A stretch of 38,105 nucleotides of DNA from Syntrophomonadaceae bacterium (GCA_007132095.1 SLPH01000114.1:1-38105), one strand, 5' to 3'. Positions 17,861 through 28,182 are shown, numbered from the stretch's first letter. Notes: generated by a model from the letters alone, not told the origin. Numbers and translations are program-made.

Positions 17861-18655
17861 ATGAATGACCTCTATTCGATTATCGATAATTCCATACTGC
17901 CGCAGTTCCTGTTCTACCCCCAGCGGCGCCACAGCAAACCCGACGGTGACGCCTTTGATTTGATAGTCGAAGTCGATCAAGATGTGAAGATCGTCTGTCG
18001 TGCCTATCCCGCCGCCAACGATGCTCCCTGGCTGCTCTATTTCCACGGAAACGGGGAAGTTGTCAGCGATTATGACGACATCAGCCAGTTCTACAACAGC
18101 CGCGGCCTGAACCTTTTCGTGGCCGATTACCGCGGTTACGGAGCCAGCAGCGGGCATCCCACTTTTACAGCTATGGTATCTGATGCAGGAAAGATCCTAA
18201 ACTATGCCGGAAAAGAGCTTAAAGCAGACGGTTTTAGCGGCTCCTGGCTGGTTATGGGGCGTTCCATGGGCAGTGTTTCAGCTCTTGAGCTGGCCAGCCG
18301 TTCCGGCGACGAACTTTCGGGGATGATCATCGAAAGCGGTTTTATCAGCGTTTCTAAACTGATCAGGCACCTGGGGCTGCCTTCCCCCGGTAATCTTAAA
18401 CCGATCGAGGATGAAAGCTTTAAAATCGCTGCTTCGATTAATCTGCCTTCGCTGGTTATTCACGGGGAGCATGATCGCCTGGTCCCCCTGGAACAGGGCA
18501 GGGAACTCTACGAAACAATAGGCTCGGCTCAAAAAGAGTTGCTAATTATACCGCATGCCGAGCATAATGATATTATGTTTGTCGATACGGATAAGTATAT
18601 GGACGCTATTAAAAATTTCTGTGAAAGCGTATTAAACCATAACCGGGGAGGCTGA
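17861..18655 (+). CDS. Alpha/beta hydrolase
   Basis: LYFHGNGEVVSDYDD, nucleophile elbow GRSMGS, VIHGEHDRLVPLEQGRELY, AEHND. Confidence 0.85.
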   Translation: MNDLYSIIDNSILPQFLFYPQRRHSKPDGDAFDLIVEVDQDVKIVCRAYPAANDAPWLLYFHGNGEVVSDYDDISQFYNSRGLNLFVADYRGYGASSGHPTFTAMVSDAGKILNYAGKELKADGFSGSWLVMGRSMGSVSALELASRSGDELSGMIIESGFISVSKLIRHLGLPSPGNLKPIEDESFKIAASINLPSLVIHGEHDRLVPLEQGRELYETIGSAQKELLIIPHAEHNDIMFVDTDKYMDAIKNFCESVLNHNRGG

Positions 18656-18661
18656 TCGATT

Positions 18662-19111
18662 ATGCTTATTAATGATATTATGACCAGGAAAGTCGTTACC
18701 GTTACCACCGGGGACTCTGTCGAGGAATGTGCCCGCCTGCTTCAGAAACACAATATCAGCGGTCTTCCTGTGCTCGGTAAGGATGGAAAGGTCGCCGGTA
18801 TAGTTACGGAAGGGGATCTGATCAGGCGCGCTTCCAGGATCAAGGCGCCGGGCTACCTTGAAATTTTAGGCGGCCTGATTTACCTGGGCAGCCCGCAAAA
18901 ATTTGTCGATGAACTGCAGAGAGCCATGTCGCTGGAAGCCGGCAACCTGATGAGTAAAAAGGTGATTTCCATCAAACCTGATGATACCATGGAAAAAGCT
19001 GCTACCCTGATGATTGAAAATGAGATCAGCAGGCTGCCCGTTCTTGATGAAGACGGTAATCTTATTGGCATCGTCTCGCGCCGTGATATTATGCAGCATC
19101 TTTACAAATGA
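18662..19111 (+). CDS. Tandem CBS-domain protein
   Basis: IMTRKVVTVTTGDSVEECARLLQKHNISGLPVLGKDGKVAGIVTEGDLI and second repeat VISIKPDDTMEKAATLMIENEISRLPVLDEDGNLIGIVSRRDIM. Confidence 0.93.
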   Translation: MLINDIMTRKVVTVTTGDSVEECARLLQKHNISGLPVLGKDGKVAGIVTEGDLIRRASRIKAPGYLEILGGLIYLGSPQKFVDELQRAMSLEAGNLMSKKVISIKPDDTMEKAATLMIENEISRLPVLDEDGNLIGIVSRRDIMQHLYK

Positions 19112-19142
19112 GCATTAAGCTAACCGGTGGTGCCTGCGCCTG

Positions 19143-20333
19143 ATGGGCAACAAGAGACTTGTCGTAACTGCAGCAGGGGCGATAATAAACTTTTCGATCG
19201 GCATATTATATGCCTGGTCGGTCTTGGCCGATGGTTTGATTAAAGAACTGGGCTGGAGCAGGGCCGAGGCCATGCTGCCCTATACGATCGAGCTCTTTAC
19301 TTTTTCCATGGCCACAATGCTGGGCGGCCGGTTCCAGGATCGTTTCGGCCCCCGCAGGGCAGTATTCATCAGCGGCCTCTTTTCAGGACTTTCATTAATC
19401 ATCTGCGGCCTCAGCGCTGCTCCCGCCGGTGTGGCCCTGGGATTTGGAATAGGGTTTGGCGCTTCTGCCGCATTCAGCTACTCATCGGTTACTCCTGCTG
19501 TATTAAAGTGGTTTCCGCCGGGCCGCAGGGGGCTGGCTACCGGAATTGTCTTAATGAGCCTTGGAGTATCAGCGCTGGTCTGGGCGCCCGTAATTAACTA
19601 TTTCATGGCCCGGCTGGGCGTTTTGAATACTTTTATTGCCGGCGGCATCCTGCTTATGGTGGTTATGATGTCCGCTTCGCTGGCAATAAGTGTTCCATCA
19701 GGCAGCGAAGCTGCCGGTGTGGCGGCTTCAAAAACAGCGGCCATAGATGAAAGCGAAAACTGGAGAAATATAGTGCGAAAACCTTCATTCCGCACACTAT
19801 GGCTGATCCTGGGGCTGACCAGCGGAATCGGGTTGATGTTTGTCGGTCAACTGGTCCAGATGGCCGAGTTTGGATTTGGGGTCAGCTGGGGTTACCTGCT
19901 GGTATCGCTTTTTGCCCTGGCCAATGCCCTGGGCCGGCTGGGTGGAGGGCTCTGCTGCGACCGCTTCGGTTATGCCAAAACCATGTATCTATCTTTTGCT
20001 GTCATGTTTATTTCTTTAGTATTATTCTTTGGTGGTTGGAACCCCGTTTTCCTGGTCGCGGGAACAGCTTTTATCGGCCTCAGCTACGGGAGCCTTTACA
20101 CGGTTTTCCCGGCAGCCGTGGCCGCCCTGTTCGGCCTGAAAAATTTTGGCGTTAATTATGGCATGGTTTTCACCGGGCTCGGACTGATCGGCAGTCTCTT
20201 TCCGTTTTTTTCAGCCTACCTGGCTGAAACTACCGGGAGCTATAACTTAACTTATATGATTGGCCTGCTGACCGTTGTGATCTGCCTCGTGCTGGTCAAT
20301 AAGCTGAATAGAGATCTAAAGTATAGTTTTTAA
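19143..20333 (+). CDS. MFS transporter, OFA (oxalate/formate antiporter)-like
   Basis: NFSIGILYAWSVLADGLIKELGWSRAEAMLPYTIELF, GGRFQDRFGPRRAVFISG; 12-TM pattern. Confidence 0.85.
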   Translation: MGNKRLVVTAAGAIINFSIGILYAWSVLADGLIKELGWSRAEAMLPYTIELFTFSMATMLGGRFQDRFGPRRAVFISGLFSGLSLIICGLSAAPAGVALGFGIGFGASAAFSYSSVTPAVLKWFPPGRRGLATGIVLMSLGVSALVWAPVINYFMARLGVLNTFIAGGILLMVVMMSASLAISVPSGSEAAGVAASKTAAIDESENWRNIVRKPSFRTLWLILGLTSGIGLMFVGQLVQMAEFGFGVSWGYLLVSLFALANALGRLGGGLCCDRFGYAKTMYLSFAVMFISLVLFFGGWNPVFLVAGTAFIGLSYGSLYTVFPAAVAALFGLKNFGVNYGMVFTGLGLIGSLFPFFSAYLAETTGSYNLTYMIGLLTVVICLVLVNKLNRDLKYSF

Positions 20334-20391
20334 ATTGCCTGGTAATCCGGTTCTTGTAGAGAACAACCACCTGACGAAATGAGGCTTTAAG

Positions 20392-21576
20392 ATGCAGTTG
20401 AAGTATAAAATTGCCGTTATGGCCCTGATCGGGATCCTGGTTCTGGCGATAGTGTTCTTTCCCGGAACGGGAGAAACGCCGGAAGAGATGGGAACAACAC
20501 CAGTTGGGGTGGAAGAAACTGAATTTAAACCAACGGAAGACCCATATGTTAAGTATTTACAGGCCCGCAACGAAGGCAGGCCTATTCTACTCGAGTTTTA
20601 TGCCCGCTACTGAAGCGCCTGCGTAATCATGGAGCCCGTGATGATGGCTCTGAAAGCTGAATATGGGAACGACATCGTCTTTATCATAGCCGACCTTGAA
20701 AAACAGCAGGCTGCGCCCCTGCTCTCCGAATTCAGCGTTTTGTATATCCCGGCTTTTTTCTTTATCGACGCAGAAGGAAGCGTTGTAGCCGAAGAAGCAG
20801 GGGTGATGGATTTTGACCAGATGGCGGCCCGCATCGAGATGATCCTGGTGGAGGGGGAGGAGGAGGCAGCCGATCTTGAGCTGAGCGGGCTGGAAAAGTT
20901 TTTCGGCCAAACCCTTCCCGCAGCGGTCTCAAGCCGTTCCGGCTTAACCCTGGCCCTCGTTTTCCTGGGCGGCGTTCTGACCAGTATCAGCCCCTGTATT
21001 TTAAGCATGGTGCCGCTGTTGGTCGGGTATATCGGCGGCTATGGCGGCGGCTCAAAAGCTAGAGGTTTTAGCCTCTCCTTATCTTTCGTCTCCGGCCTGG
21101 CTCTCACTTTTGCGGTACTCGGGTTCATTGCCGCATATTTTGGCCAGGTATTTGGGCAGATCGGGGAGGTCTGGTACTATATCCTGGCAGCAGTGGCCAT
21201 AATCATGGGCCTGCAGCTGCTTGGAGTTTTAACCTTTAACCTGCCGGGCCTGAAGAAGATTCCAGTTTCTAAAGCCGGTTTAGGCGGCGCCCTGCTTATG
21301 GGGGCCCTATTCGGGCTTGTCGCTTCTCCCTGTGCCACCCCGGTCCTGGCTGTAATTATTACTTATGCGGCTGTTCAGGCTGAACCGTTTTATGGCAGCG
21401 GCCTTCTATTCATATACGGAATCGGGCATGGAATCCCGCTGCTGCTGGCCGGCACTTTTACCGGCCTGGCCCGGGATTTGCCGAAGATAAACCGTTATAC
21501 TGCTTATTTAAGCTATTTCAGCGGCCTGATCCTGGTTATCGCCGGCCTGGTTCTCCTGGCCTGGGTTACCCGCTGA
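20392..21576 (+). CDS. Putative selenoprotein: N-terminally anchored thioredoxin-like domain (UxxC) fused to CcdA/DsbD-like transmembrane domain; TGA at 20611-20613 read as Sec
   Basis: ORFs 20392-20613 and 20629-21576 share frame 1. Joined: ...RPILLEFYARY-U-SACVIMEPVMMALKAEYGNDIVFIIADL...; downstream CcdA signatures TSISPCILSMVPLL and ASPCATPVLAVI. Confidence 0.85.
20632..20650 (+). promoter_or_regulatory. Candidate bacterial SECIS hairpin
   Basis: GAGCC-CGTGATGAT-GGCTC perfect 5-bp stem (extendable by two G.U wobbles), 9-nt loop with G at loop position 2; apical loop begins 24 nt after the TGA. Confidence 0.7.
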
Positions 21577-21610
21577 GGGCTGCAAATAAAGAAGAGAGGT
21601 GAAGAGCTTT

Positions 21611-23314
21611 ATGGATATTAATATCCTGGTTGGCGGTGCAGCCGGTCAGGGCATGGATACGGTGATGAACTTGATCGGTAAAACCCTGGCCCGGGACGGT
21701 TTCAAGCTGATCTACAGCAAGGACTACATGTCCCGGGTCAGGGGCGGACACAATTTTTCACAGCTGCGCATTTCAGCAAAAACACCCTGGTCTGCGGCAG
21801 CCGGCACCGATATCCTTGTCGCTCTGAACGAAGAAACTTATACTTTGCACCAGGACAGGCTATCTTCCCCGGGCAGGGTGATCTATGATCCGGATCAATT
21901 TAGCCTGCCGGAGAACGAGACGCGCGGTGTGCCGGTTGCCCTGAAAGAACTGGCTGTCGAAGCAGGCGGCAAAGTGATGTCGAATACGGTTGCTGTCGGA
22001 GCCCTCCTGCTTTTGCTCGGTTTAAAAACAGAACCGGTTGAAAAGCTGCTGGGCGAAATGTTTGCCGGTAAAGAGAAGGTTATTACCGGTAATATTGCCG
22101 CTCTTAAGGCCGGATACGATGCGGCCTCTTCTTTTTGCCGCTCCTGTTTTACCATGCCGGACAGGGGTGAGGGCGAGAAGCTTTTTATCGATGGCAACCA
22201 GGTTCTGGGTATGTCTGCCCTGGCCAGCGGCTGCCGTTTTCTCTCCGCTTACCCGATGACTCCTTCAACGGGCATTATGAATTACCTGGCCGCAAAAAGC
22301 ACAGACTATCCCCTGGTCGTGGAGCAGGCCGAAGATGAAATTGCGGCGATCAATATGGCGCTTGGCGCTTCTTACGCCGGCGCCAGGGCGCTTACAGTTA
22401 CATCGGGGGGCGGTTTTTCTCTCATGGTGGAAGGCCTCTCCCTGGCCGGAATGATCGAGACACCCCTGGTTATAATCGTGGGCATGCGACCCGGCCCGGC
22501 CACCGGCCTGCCTACCAGAACCGAACAGGGTGATCTCGATTTTGTCCTCCATGCCGGTCATGGCGAGTTCCCCCGCGCTATTCTCAGCGCAACATCTCAC
22601 GAAGACGCCTTTTACCGCATCAATAAGGCCTTTGAGCTGGCTGACCGCTTCCAGACCCCGGTGGTCTTTCTCAGCGACCAAAATTTTGCCGATACTCATC
22701 GCACCGTGGACCCCTTTGACTTTTCCCGCCTTGATTTCAACCGGTACCTTCTCCAGGAAGGGAACCTGGAGAGCCCTTACATGCGCTACCGGATCACCGA
22801 TGACGGTGTCTCCCCGCGGGCGCTTCCCGGCCAGTTTGCAGGTGAAACTGTTTTGGTCGACAGCGATGAACATGATCAGCTCGGTAACATTGTTGAAGGG
22901 GCGGAAGAGCGCCTTAATATGGCTGACAAACGGATGCGTAAAGCGGCCGGCCTGGCTGCTGAAATGGATGAACCCGATCATTATGGAGACCCTCACCCGG
23001 AAATGCTGCTCCTGGGCTGGGGTTCCACTTACGGGGTCCTGAGGGAAACAGTGGACGCCCTTTCCGGGGCCGGGCTAAAGGCGGCATTGCTCCACTTCAG
23101 CGACATATATCCATTGCCCCGCAAAAGGCTTTTGAGCCTGTTGTCAGAAACGAGGATTTCATTTTGCGTCGAAAACAATGCGACCGGTCAACTGGCCGGC
23201 CTGATTCGCAGGGAAACAGGCCACCAGATTGACCGCAGGATCAACAAGTATGATGGCCGCCCCTTTACAGCGGCTGAAATCATCAAGGAGGTGGAAAACC
23301 ATGCCGGCAGCTGA
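21611..23314 (+). CDS. 2-oxoacid:ferredoxin oxidoreductase, fused gamma-alpha subunit (KorA-like)
   Basis: [84 protein letters not shown]. Confidence 0.93.
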   Translation: MDINILVGGAAGQGMDTVMNLIGKTLARDGFKLIYSKDYMSRVRGGHNFSQLRISAKTPWSAAAGTDILVALNEETYTLHQDRLSSPGRVIYDPDQFSLPENETRGVPVALKELAVEAGGKVMSNTVAVGALLLLLGLKTEPVEKLLGEMFAGKEKVITGNIAALKAGYDAASSFCRSCFTMPDRGEGEKLFIDGNQVLGMSALASGCRFLSAYPMTPSTGIMNYLAAKSTDYPLVVEQAEDEIAAINMALGASYAGARALTVTSGGGFSLMVEGLSLAGMIETPLVIIVGMRPGPATGLPTRTEQGDLDFVLHAGHGEFPRAILSATSHEDAFYRINKAFELADRFQTPVVFLSDQNFADTHRTVDPFDFSRLDFNRYLLQEGNLESPYMRYRITDDGVSPRALPGQFAGETVLVDSDEHDQLGNIVEGAEERLNMADKRMRKAAGLAAEMDEPDHYGDPHPEMLLLGWGSTYGVLRETVDALSGAGLKAALLHFSDIYPLPRKRLLSLLSETRISFCVENNATGQLAGLIRRETGHQIDRRINKYDGRPFTAAEIIKEVENHAGS

Positions 23315-24149
23315 TGCTTACCTGGTTAATGAACCCGCCTGGTGCCCTGGTTGCGGCAATTTTGCGATCAGGGAAGCCCTGGCCGCTGCCCTGGCTGAAC
23401 TGGAACTGGCCCCGCACAAAGTCCTGATCTGCTCCGGAATTGGGCAGGCGGCAAAAATCCCCCACTACATTAAGGCTAACGGTTTCAACGGCCTGCATGG
23501 CCGGGCCCTGCCGCCGGCCCTGGGCGCTAAAGTGGCTAACCCGGAACTGACCGTAATTGTGGAATCGGGTGATGGCGATACTTACGGCGAAGGGGGCAAC
23601 CACTTCATTCATAATATCAGGCGTAACCCCAACCTGGCTCATTTTGTTCATAACAACCAGGTTTACGGCTTAACGAAAGGGCAGGCCAGCCCTACCAGCG
23701 ATCCCGGTATGACCACCGGGGTTCAGGTTGGCGGGGTTCATACTCCTCCTCTCAACCCGCTGGGCCTGGCCCTGGTGATGGGGGCCGGCTTTGTCGCCCG
23801 CTGCTTTAGCGGCGAAAAAGAGCACCTGAAGGATACAATGAAAGCGGCGATCAACTTTCCCGGCTATGCCCTGATCGACATTCTCCAGCCCTGTGTCAGC
23901 TTTAACAAGATCAATACTCACGGCTGGTATAAAAAAAGGGTTTATTATCCGGAAATTGATGATCAGGAGAACTTCAACCGGGCCCTGGAGCTTGCCGGCC
24001 AGTGGGGCGAAAAGATTCCTCTCGGGGTTTTTTACAACAAGCCCCGTCCCACTTTTGAATCAGCTCAGCCGGCGCTGACAGGAGAACCGCTCGCTTTCAG
24101 GTCTCATGATCCCCGTGATTTTTCCGGCCTGCAGAAAGAGTTTTTCTAA
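23301..24149 (+). CDS. 2-oxoacid:ferredoxin oxidoreductase beta subunit (KorB-like)
   Basis: [54 protein letters not shown]; start ATG 23301 after AAGGAGGTGG. Confidence 0.93.
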   Translation: MPAADAYLVNEPAWCPGCGNFAIREALAAALAELELAPHKVLICSGIGQAAKIPHYIKANGFNGLHGRALPPALGAKVANPELTVIVESGDGDTYGEGGNHFIHNIRRNPNLAHFVHNNQVYGLTKGQASPTSDPGMTTGVQVGGVHTPPLNPLGLALVMGAGFVARCFSGEKEHLKDTMKAAINFPGYALIDILQPCVSFNKINTHGWYKKRVYYPEIDDQENFNRALELAGQWGEKIPLGVFYNKPRPTFESAQPALTGEPLAFRSHDPRDFSGLQKEFF

Positions 24150-24197
24150 ACAGGGCTGGTTGCAGTTGAGTTTTCAAAAAAGAGATGAGGTGTGCTG

Positions 24198-24977
24198 ATG
24201 GCCTATGAAACTATCATCACGGAAGTCAAGAACCGCGTTGCCCGGATCACCTTCAATCGTCCCCAGCGCCTGAACGCGATTAACAGCGTCCTCGGCCGGG
24301 AGGTTAAAGAGGCTCTTGATCAGTTTGCCGGGGACGATGAAGTGCTGGTCCTGGTCCTGACCGGCAACCCGCGGATCAGGGAAAAAGCCGGAAGACAAGA
24401 GATAAAGCACTGTTTTTCCGCCGGATGGGACCTTTCTGAAACAGAACCGGTGGAGCCTATTGTTGAAATGATCGCCGCTTATGAAAAGCCGGTTATTGCC
24501 ATGATCAACGGCTTTGCCCTCGGCGGCGGCTGCGAGATTGCCCTGGCCTGCGATTTTATTTTTGCATCCGACTCGTCAGAAATCGGGCTGCCCGAGATAA
24601 ACAGGGGCCTGCTGCCGGGTTGGGGAGGAACTCAGCGCCTCTCCCGGCGGGTGGGGGTTTCCAGGGCCAAGTGGATGATCCTGGGCGGTGAATCGATCAG
24701 CGGCGAAGAAGCTGGAAAAATCGGACTGGCCGACTTCGTTGGACAAAAGGAAAACCTCGACCAGGCTGTTAGCGCTTTTGCGGCCAAGATTGCCGCCAAG
24801 CCGCCGCTGGGGTTGAAAAAAATCAAGGAGGTTATCGGCCGGGGCTACGAAATGGATCTGGCCGACGGTTTGAAGTTGGAGCAGGAGGCTTTAGGGTTTC
24901 TGATGCAAACGGAAGATTTCCGCGAAGGGATTGCCGCTTTCCTGGAAAAAAGAGAACCCAGGTGGCAGGGGCGCTGA
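24198..24977 (+). CDS. Enoyl-CoA hydratase/isomerase family
   Basis: RVARITFNRPQRLNAINSVLGREV, INGFALGGGCEIALACDFIFASDSSEIGLPEINRGLLPGWGGTQRL. Confidence 0.93.
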   Translation: MAYETIITEVKNRVARITFNRPQRLNAINSVLGREVKEALDQFAGDDEVLVLVLTGNPRIREKAGRQEIKHCFSAGWDLSETEPVEPIVEMIAAYEKPVIAMINGFALGGGCEIALACDFIFASDSSEIGLPEINRGLLPGWGGTQRLSRRVGVSRAKWMILGGESISGEEAGKIGLADFVGQKENLDQAVSAFAAKIAAKPPLGLKKIKEVIGRGYEMDLADGLKLEQEALGFLMQTEDFREGIAAFLEKREPRWQGR

Positions 24978-25044
24978 GCAGGGTCTAGCGTGACCGGCTG
25001 AATCCGCTCTAATGCGCCCCCTTTGAAACTGATAATCAAGTGCC

Positions 25045-25073
25045 TTGTTCAAAATAACAATTATTGGTATAAT
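25045..25073 (+). promoter_or_regulatory. Sigma-A-type promoter
   Basis: TTGTTC - 17 nt - TATAAT upstream of the zinc-ribbon ORF. Confidence 0.6.
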
Positions 25074-25152
25074 TGTCTTGGACGTCTGATAATTGAAAAC
25101 GGCAGCAATGATCACAGCCCGACGTCAATAAACAGTAAAGGGATGATCAACT

Positions 25153-25293
25153 GTGTTTGCCTGGAAATGTCCGCACTGCGGTAAAAAGTTTTACAGTTCC
25201 AGTGCCGAACGGGACAAAGAGTTTGTTGATTGCTGCTACTGCCAGAAAAAAATGGATAACCCCTACTATGAAGGAAAAAAGAAGGATGCATGA
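25153..25293 (+). CDS. 46-aa zinc-ribbon protein (absent from the ORF track)
   Basis: GTG start; translation MFAWKCPHCGKKFYSSSAERDKEFVDCCYCQKKMDNPYYEGKKKDA* with CPHC...CYC(Q) zinc-ribbon Cys pairs. Confidence 0.65.
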   Translation: MFAWKCPHCGKKFYSSSAERDKEFVDCCYCQKKMDNPYYEGKKKDA

Positions 25294-26077
25294 AGCAAAC
25301 TTACCTGGCGTTGCAATCATTCCAGGGGCCGATTCTTTTTTACTGCCGTCCGGGGATATTGGCTGCCTGCTGATTCACGGAATTTCCAGTACCCCGCAGC
25401 AAATGCGATTAATGGGAGAGTTTCTTGCCTCAAGGGGTATCACTGCGCATGGTGTCAGGCTCGCGGGCCACGGCACCCGTGTTGAGGATCTGCATGAAAC
25501 AACCTATGAGGACTGGATTGTTTCAGCCGAAGAAGGGCTGTCGCGCCTTGAAGAGCGCTGCAGCTCTGTTTTTTGTGCCGGCCTCTCCCTGGGAGGCATT
25601 TTATCGCTGCGCCTGGCCCGCCTTTACCCGGAAAGGGTCAGGGGAGTGGTAACCATCTGCAGCTCTTACCGGCTGCGCACTTTCCTCTTCAAATTAGTTC
25701 CTCTCGTAAAAGGAATCATGAAGAAGTTTCCAACAGGGTCTTCTTCTATTAACGATCCTGATGTTGAAGAGGTCAAATACAGCTATCACTCGGTGCCGGC
25801 CGTTTACCAGCTAATGAAACTTAATGCCCTGGTTCGCGAAGATTTGCCTCACATAGGCCAGCCTGCGCTGATCTTCGGCGCCCGCGGCGATAAAGTGATC
25901 GATCCTGAGGATCCGGCCCGCTACTATGATAGAATTGCTTCGTCCGAAAAAGAGCTTATTTGGCTCGACAAATCCGATCACGTAGCTGTTCTTGATTATG
26001 ACAAAGAGCTTGTTTTTGAAAAGACGGCTGCGTTTATCAACAAGCATAGCGCGGTTCCAACGGTTGACCGGCCTTAA
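25286..26077 (+). CDS. Alpha/beta hydrolase, carboxylesterase (Est30-like)
   Basis: LLIHGISSTPQQMRLMGEFLASRGI, nucleophile GLSLGG, PALIFGARGDKVIDPEDPARYYDRI, SDHVAVLDYD. Listed N-terminal extension from 25157 overlaps the zinc-ribbon ORF and is probably spurious. Confidence 0.88.
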   Translation: MHEANLPGVAIIPGADSFLLPSGDIGCLLIHGISSTPQQMRLMGEFLASRGITAHGVRLAGHGTRVEDLHETTYEDWIVSAEEGLSRLEERCSSVFCAGLSLGGILSLRLARLYPERVRGVVTICSSYRLRTFLFKLVPLVKGIMKKFPTGSSSINDPDVEEVKYSYHSVPAVYQLMKLNALVREDLPHIGQPALIFGARGDKVIDPEDPARYYDRIASSEKELIWLDKSDHVAVLDYDKELVFEKTAAFINKHSAVPTVDRP

Positions 26078-26096
26078 CCAGGTGATCTGCCAAGCT

Positions 26097-26131
26097 AAAA
26101 GCCGCCCCCTTGCAAAGGGGAGCGGCTTTTT
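26097..26131. terminator. Bidirectional rho-independent terminator
   Basis: AAAAGCCGC-CCCCTT-GCA-AAGGGG-A-GCGGCTTTTT between convergent genes. Confidence 0.88.
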
Positions 26132-26166
26132 AGAAGGTGCGCTGATGTAGTAACCACGTGTAATGC

Positions 26167-27330
26167 TTACCAGGCTTCCTTCAGTATGTTTAGCACTTCT
26201 TCAGCATCCATAACGGGGCGCGGGTTGAAAATAATATCCCCGTCTTCAAGGGCCAGTTCAGCCGCTTTTGCCAGCTCTTCCTCCGGCACTTTTACTTCTC
26301 TTAATTTTTGGGGAAGCTTTATTCTTTCTGTCAGCGCCGTAACCGCTTCAATCGCCGCTTTGCCCGCAGAAAGCTCATCTTCTCCCCTGGTATCAATGCC
26401 CATCGCTTCGGCAACCAGGGCATACCGGTCGGGACACTCTTCCAGGTTAAAGCGCATCACGTGGGGTAAAATTATGCTGTTGGCCAGCCCGTGCGGCACC
26501 CCGAACAGGGCTCCCAAGGCATGGGCAATGCTGTGGGCCAGGCAGACCTGGGCGTTTCCAAAAGCAATTCCGGCCATGGTGGCGGCGATTTGCTGCTGCC
26601 CGCGGGCGGTCAGGTTATCGCCCTCCTCAACGCAAACCGGTAAAAACCGGGCGATCATTTTTATCGCCTGCAGGGCCATGCCGTCAGTAATTGGCTGCCT
26701 TTCGATGGAGTGTATTGCTTCAACGGCATGGGTAAATGCGTCCATCCCTGTTGCTGCCGTCAAAGGCGCAGGAAGTCCCGCTGTCAGGACAGGATCCAAT
26801 ATGGCCCGGTCGGGGATCAGGTAATATGAAGCGACCAGTTCTTTGATGTTCAGGTCCCAATCCTTGATCACCGCCGCCCAGGTTACTTCGCTGCCGGTGC
26901 CGGCCGTGGTCGGGACAACAACATGAGGCGTCTGGGGGCGTGATAATACCTGCATGCCCTTGTAATCGGCCAGCTTGCCGCCTTCTTTGAGCAAAATGGC
27001 CATTCCCTTGGCCGTATCGATAACGCTTCCTCCCCCGACGCTGACCAAAATATCAGCCTCCTTTTCGCGGGCAAAGGCCGCCGCTTCGTCAACGAGGTGG
27101 AAACCTGAATCCTGCACACAGCGATCATAGGTGCCTGCATAACGTCTGCCGAGAGCTTCCTCGACCCTGGCGGCAAGTCCGGCCTTGACGATACCTTCGT
27201 CGGTAACTACAAGAGCCCTGGTTCCGCCAAGGGCATCGACTTCAAGTCCCGTTTCCCTGACGCTGTTTTCGCCGAATATAATTTTTGTCGGGTTTGTGTA
27301 TTGAAATGCAAGATCTTGATCGTAGCTCAC
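26167..27330 (-). CDS. Iron-containing alcohol dehydrogenase
   Basis: NPTKIIFGENSV, SVGGGSVIDTAKGMA, PTTAGTGSEVTWAAVI, CLAHSIAHALGALFGVPHGLANSIILPHVMRFN. GTG 27330 after GGAGGTAAGAG is the preferred start. Confidence 0.93.
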   Translation of the reverse strand: MSYDQDLAFQYTNPTKIIFGENSVRETGLEVDALGGTRALVVTDEGIVKAGLAARVEEALGRRYAGTYDRCVQDSGFHLVDEAAAFAREKEADILVSVGGGSVIDTAKGMAILLKEGGKLADYKGMQVLSRPQTPHVVVPTTAGTGSEVTWAAVIKDWDLNIKELVASYYLIPDRAILDPVLTAGLPAPLTAATGMDAFTHAVEAIHSIERQPITDGMALQAIKMIARFLPVCVEEGDNLTARGQQQIAATMAGIAFGNAQVCLAHSIAHALGALFGVPHGLANSIILPHVMRFNLEECPDRYALVAEAMGIDTRGEDELSAGKAAIEAVTALTERIKLPQKLREVKVPEEELAKAAELALEDGDIIFNPRPVMDAEEVLNILKEAW

Positions 27331-27368
27331 CCTCTTACCTCCATTCAATAATAATAGGCGTGGCGCAG

Positions 27369-27932
27369 TTAGATGCCAAACTTGGCCTGCAGTTCCCCAA
27401 ACCAGGCTTTAAACTCCTCGCTTTCCTTTTCATCCATGTCGGGGTGAAAACGGGTATCGATCTGGGCGGCGAGATCAACAAGCCTGATGCTTGCTTTTAC
27501 ATAACGCACAATCATGGGCAGTGAACCTTTCAGCTTCACTTTACCCTGCATCATCGCTTTTACAACATCCAATTCCTTCCGCAGGACCATCTGCCAGCGT
27601 TCATATTCCCCGGTTAACACGAAATCGGCATTTTCACCGACATCCTGCGGAACCAGGCGGGCCGAACGGCAGTCACCGTGCCACAAGTCCAGGTACATGT
27701 AGATGTCCCGGTCAAGGCCGATCGCCTCGCTGGCAAGGATGTGGATTACCACGGTTCCCTCCCAATTTTTGGCGACCTGTTTATAGTCGTCGTCTTCCTG
27801 GATCAGTTTTTCAAATTCGGCCACCCACTCCGGCGCACCCATAACGTATGGTTTCGGGACGTTTTCCAGCCGTTCCCGGACCATTTGCCGGTAAGCCTGT
27901 TCCCATTCATCGGTACCGTAAGTAAAAGCCAT
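27369..27932 (-). CDS. SCP-2 sterol-transfer-like domain protein
   Basis: ENADFVLTGEYERWQMVLRKELDVVKAMMQGKVKLKGSLPMIVRYVKAS is the SCP2-type pattern. Confidence 0.7.
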   Translation of the reverse strand: MAFTYGTDEWEQAYRQMVRERLENVPKPYVMGAPEWVAEFEKLIQEDDDYKQVAKNWEGTVVIHILASEAIGLDRDIYMYLDLWHGDCRSARLVPQDVGENADFVLTGEYERWQMVLRKELDVVKAMMQGKVKLKGSLPMIVRYVKASIRLVDLAAQIDTRFHPDMDEKESEEFKAWFGELQAKFGI

Positions 27933-28132
27933 CCTTAAATCTCCTCTCTGTTTAAAAAAAAGTATAAGCCACCTGAAAAAGATATATAATCATATACCGC
28001 TTATTGTCATAATTATAACTCTTTTTTCAGTAATGTGAAAGTAGGCAGTTTTAGCAGCAATAGTTATTAAGTAGGGCAAATGTTCGGAAGGTGGTTGTAT
28101 TTTTCCCTATTTCGTAATATAGTTAAGCTGAA

Positions 28133-28162
28133 TTGACTGTTAATTTAGCAAGCACGCAATAT
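28133..28162 (+). promoter_or_regulatory. Weak candidate promoter for AOR2 operon
   Basis: TTGACT - 18 nt - CAATAT; strong -35, weak -10. Confidence 0.3.
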
Positions 28163-28182
28163 TCGTAAAAATCCGCTTAAAT

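Noticed and set aside
20392-20628. Interpreting the TGA-split thioredoxin/CcdA locus as a simple nonsense pseudogene
   Set aside because: The stop is exactly at the catalytic Cys position, is TGA, both halves are otherwise intact in one frame, and a SECIS-like hairpin follows. It remains the main alternative.
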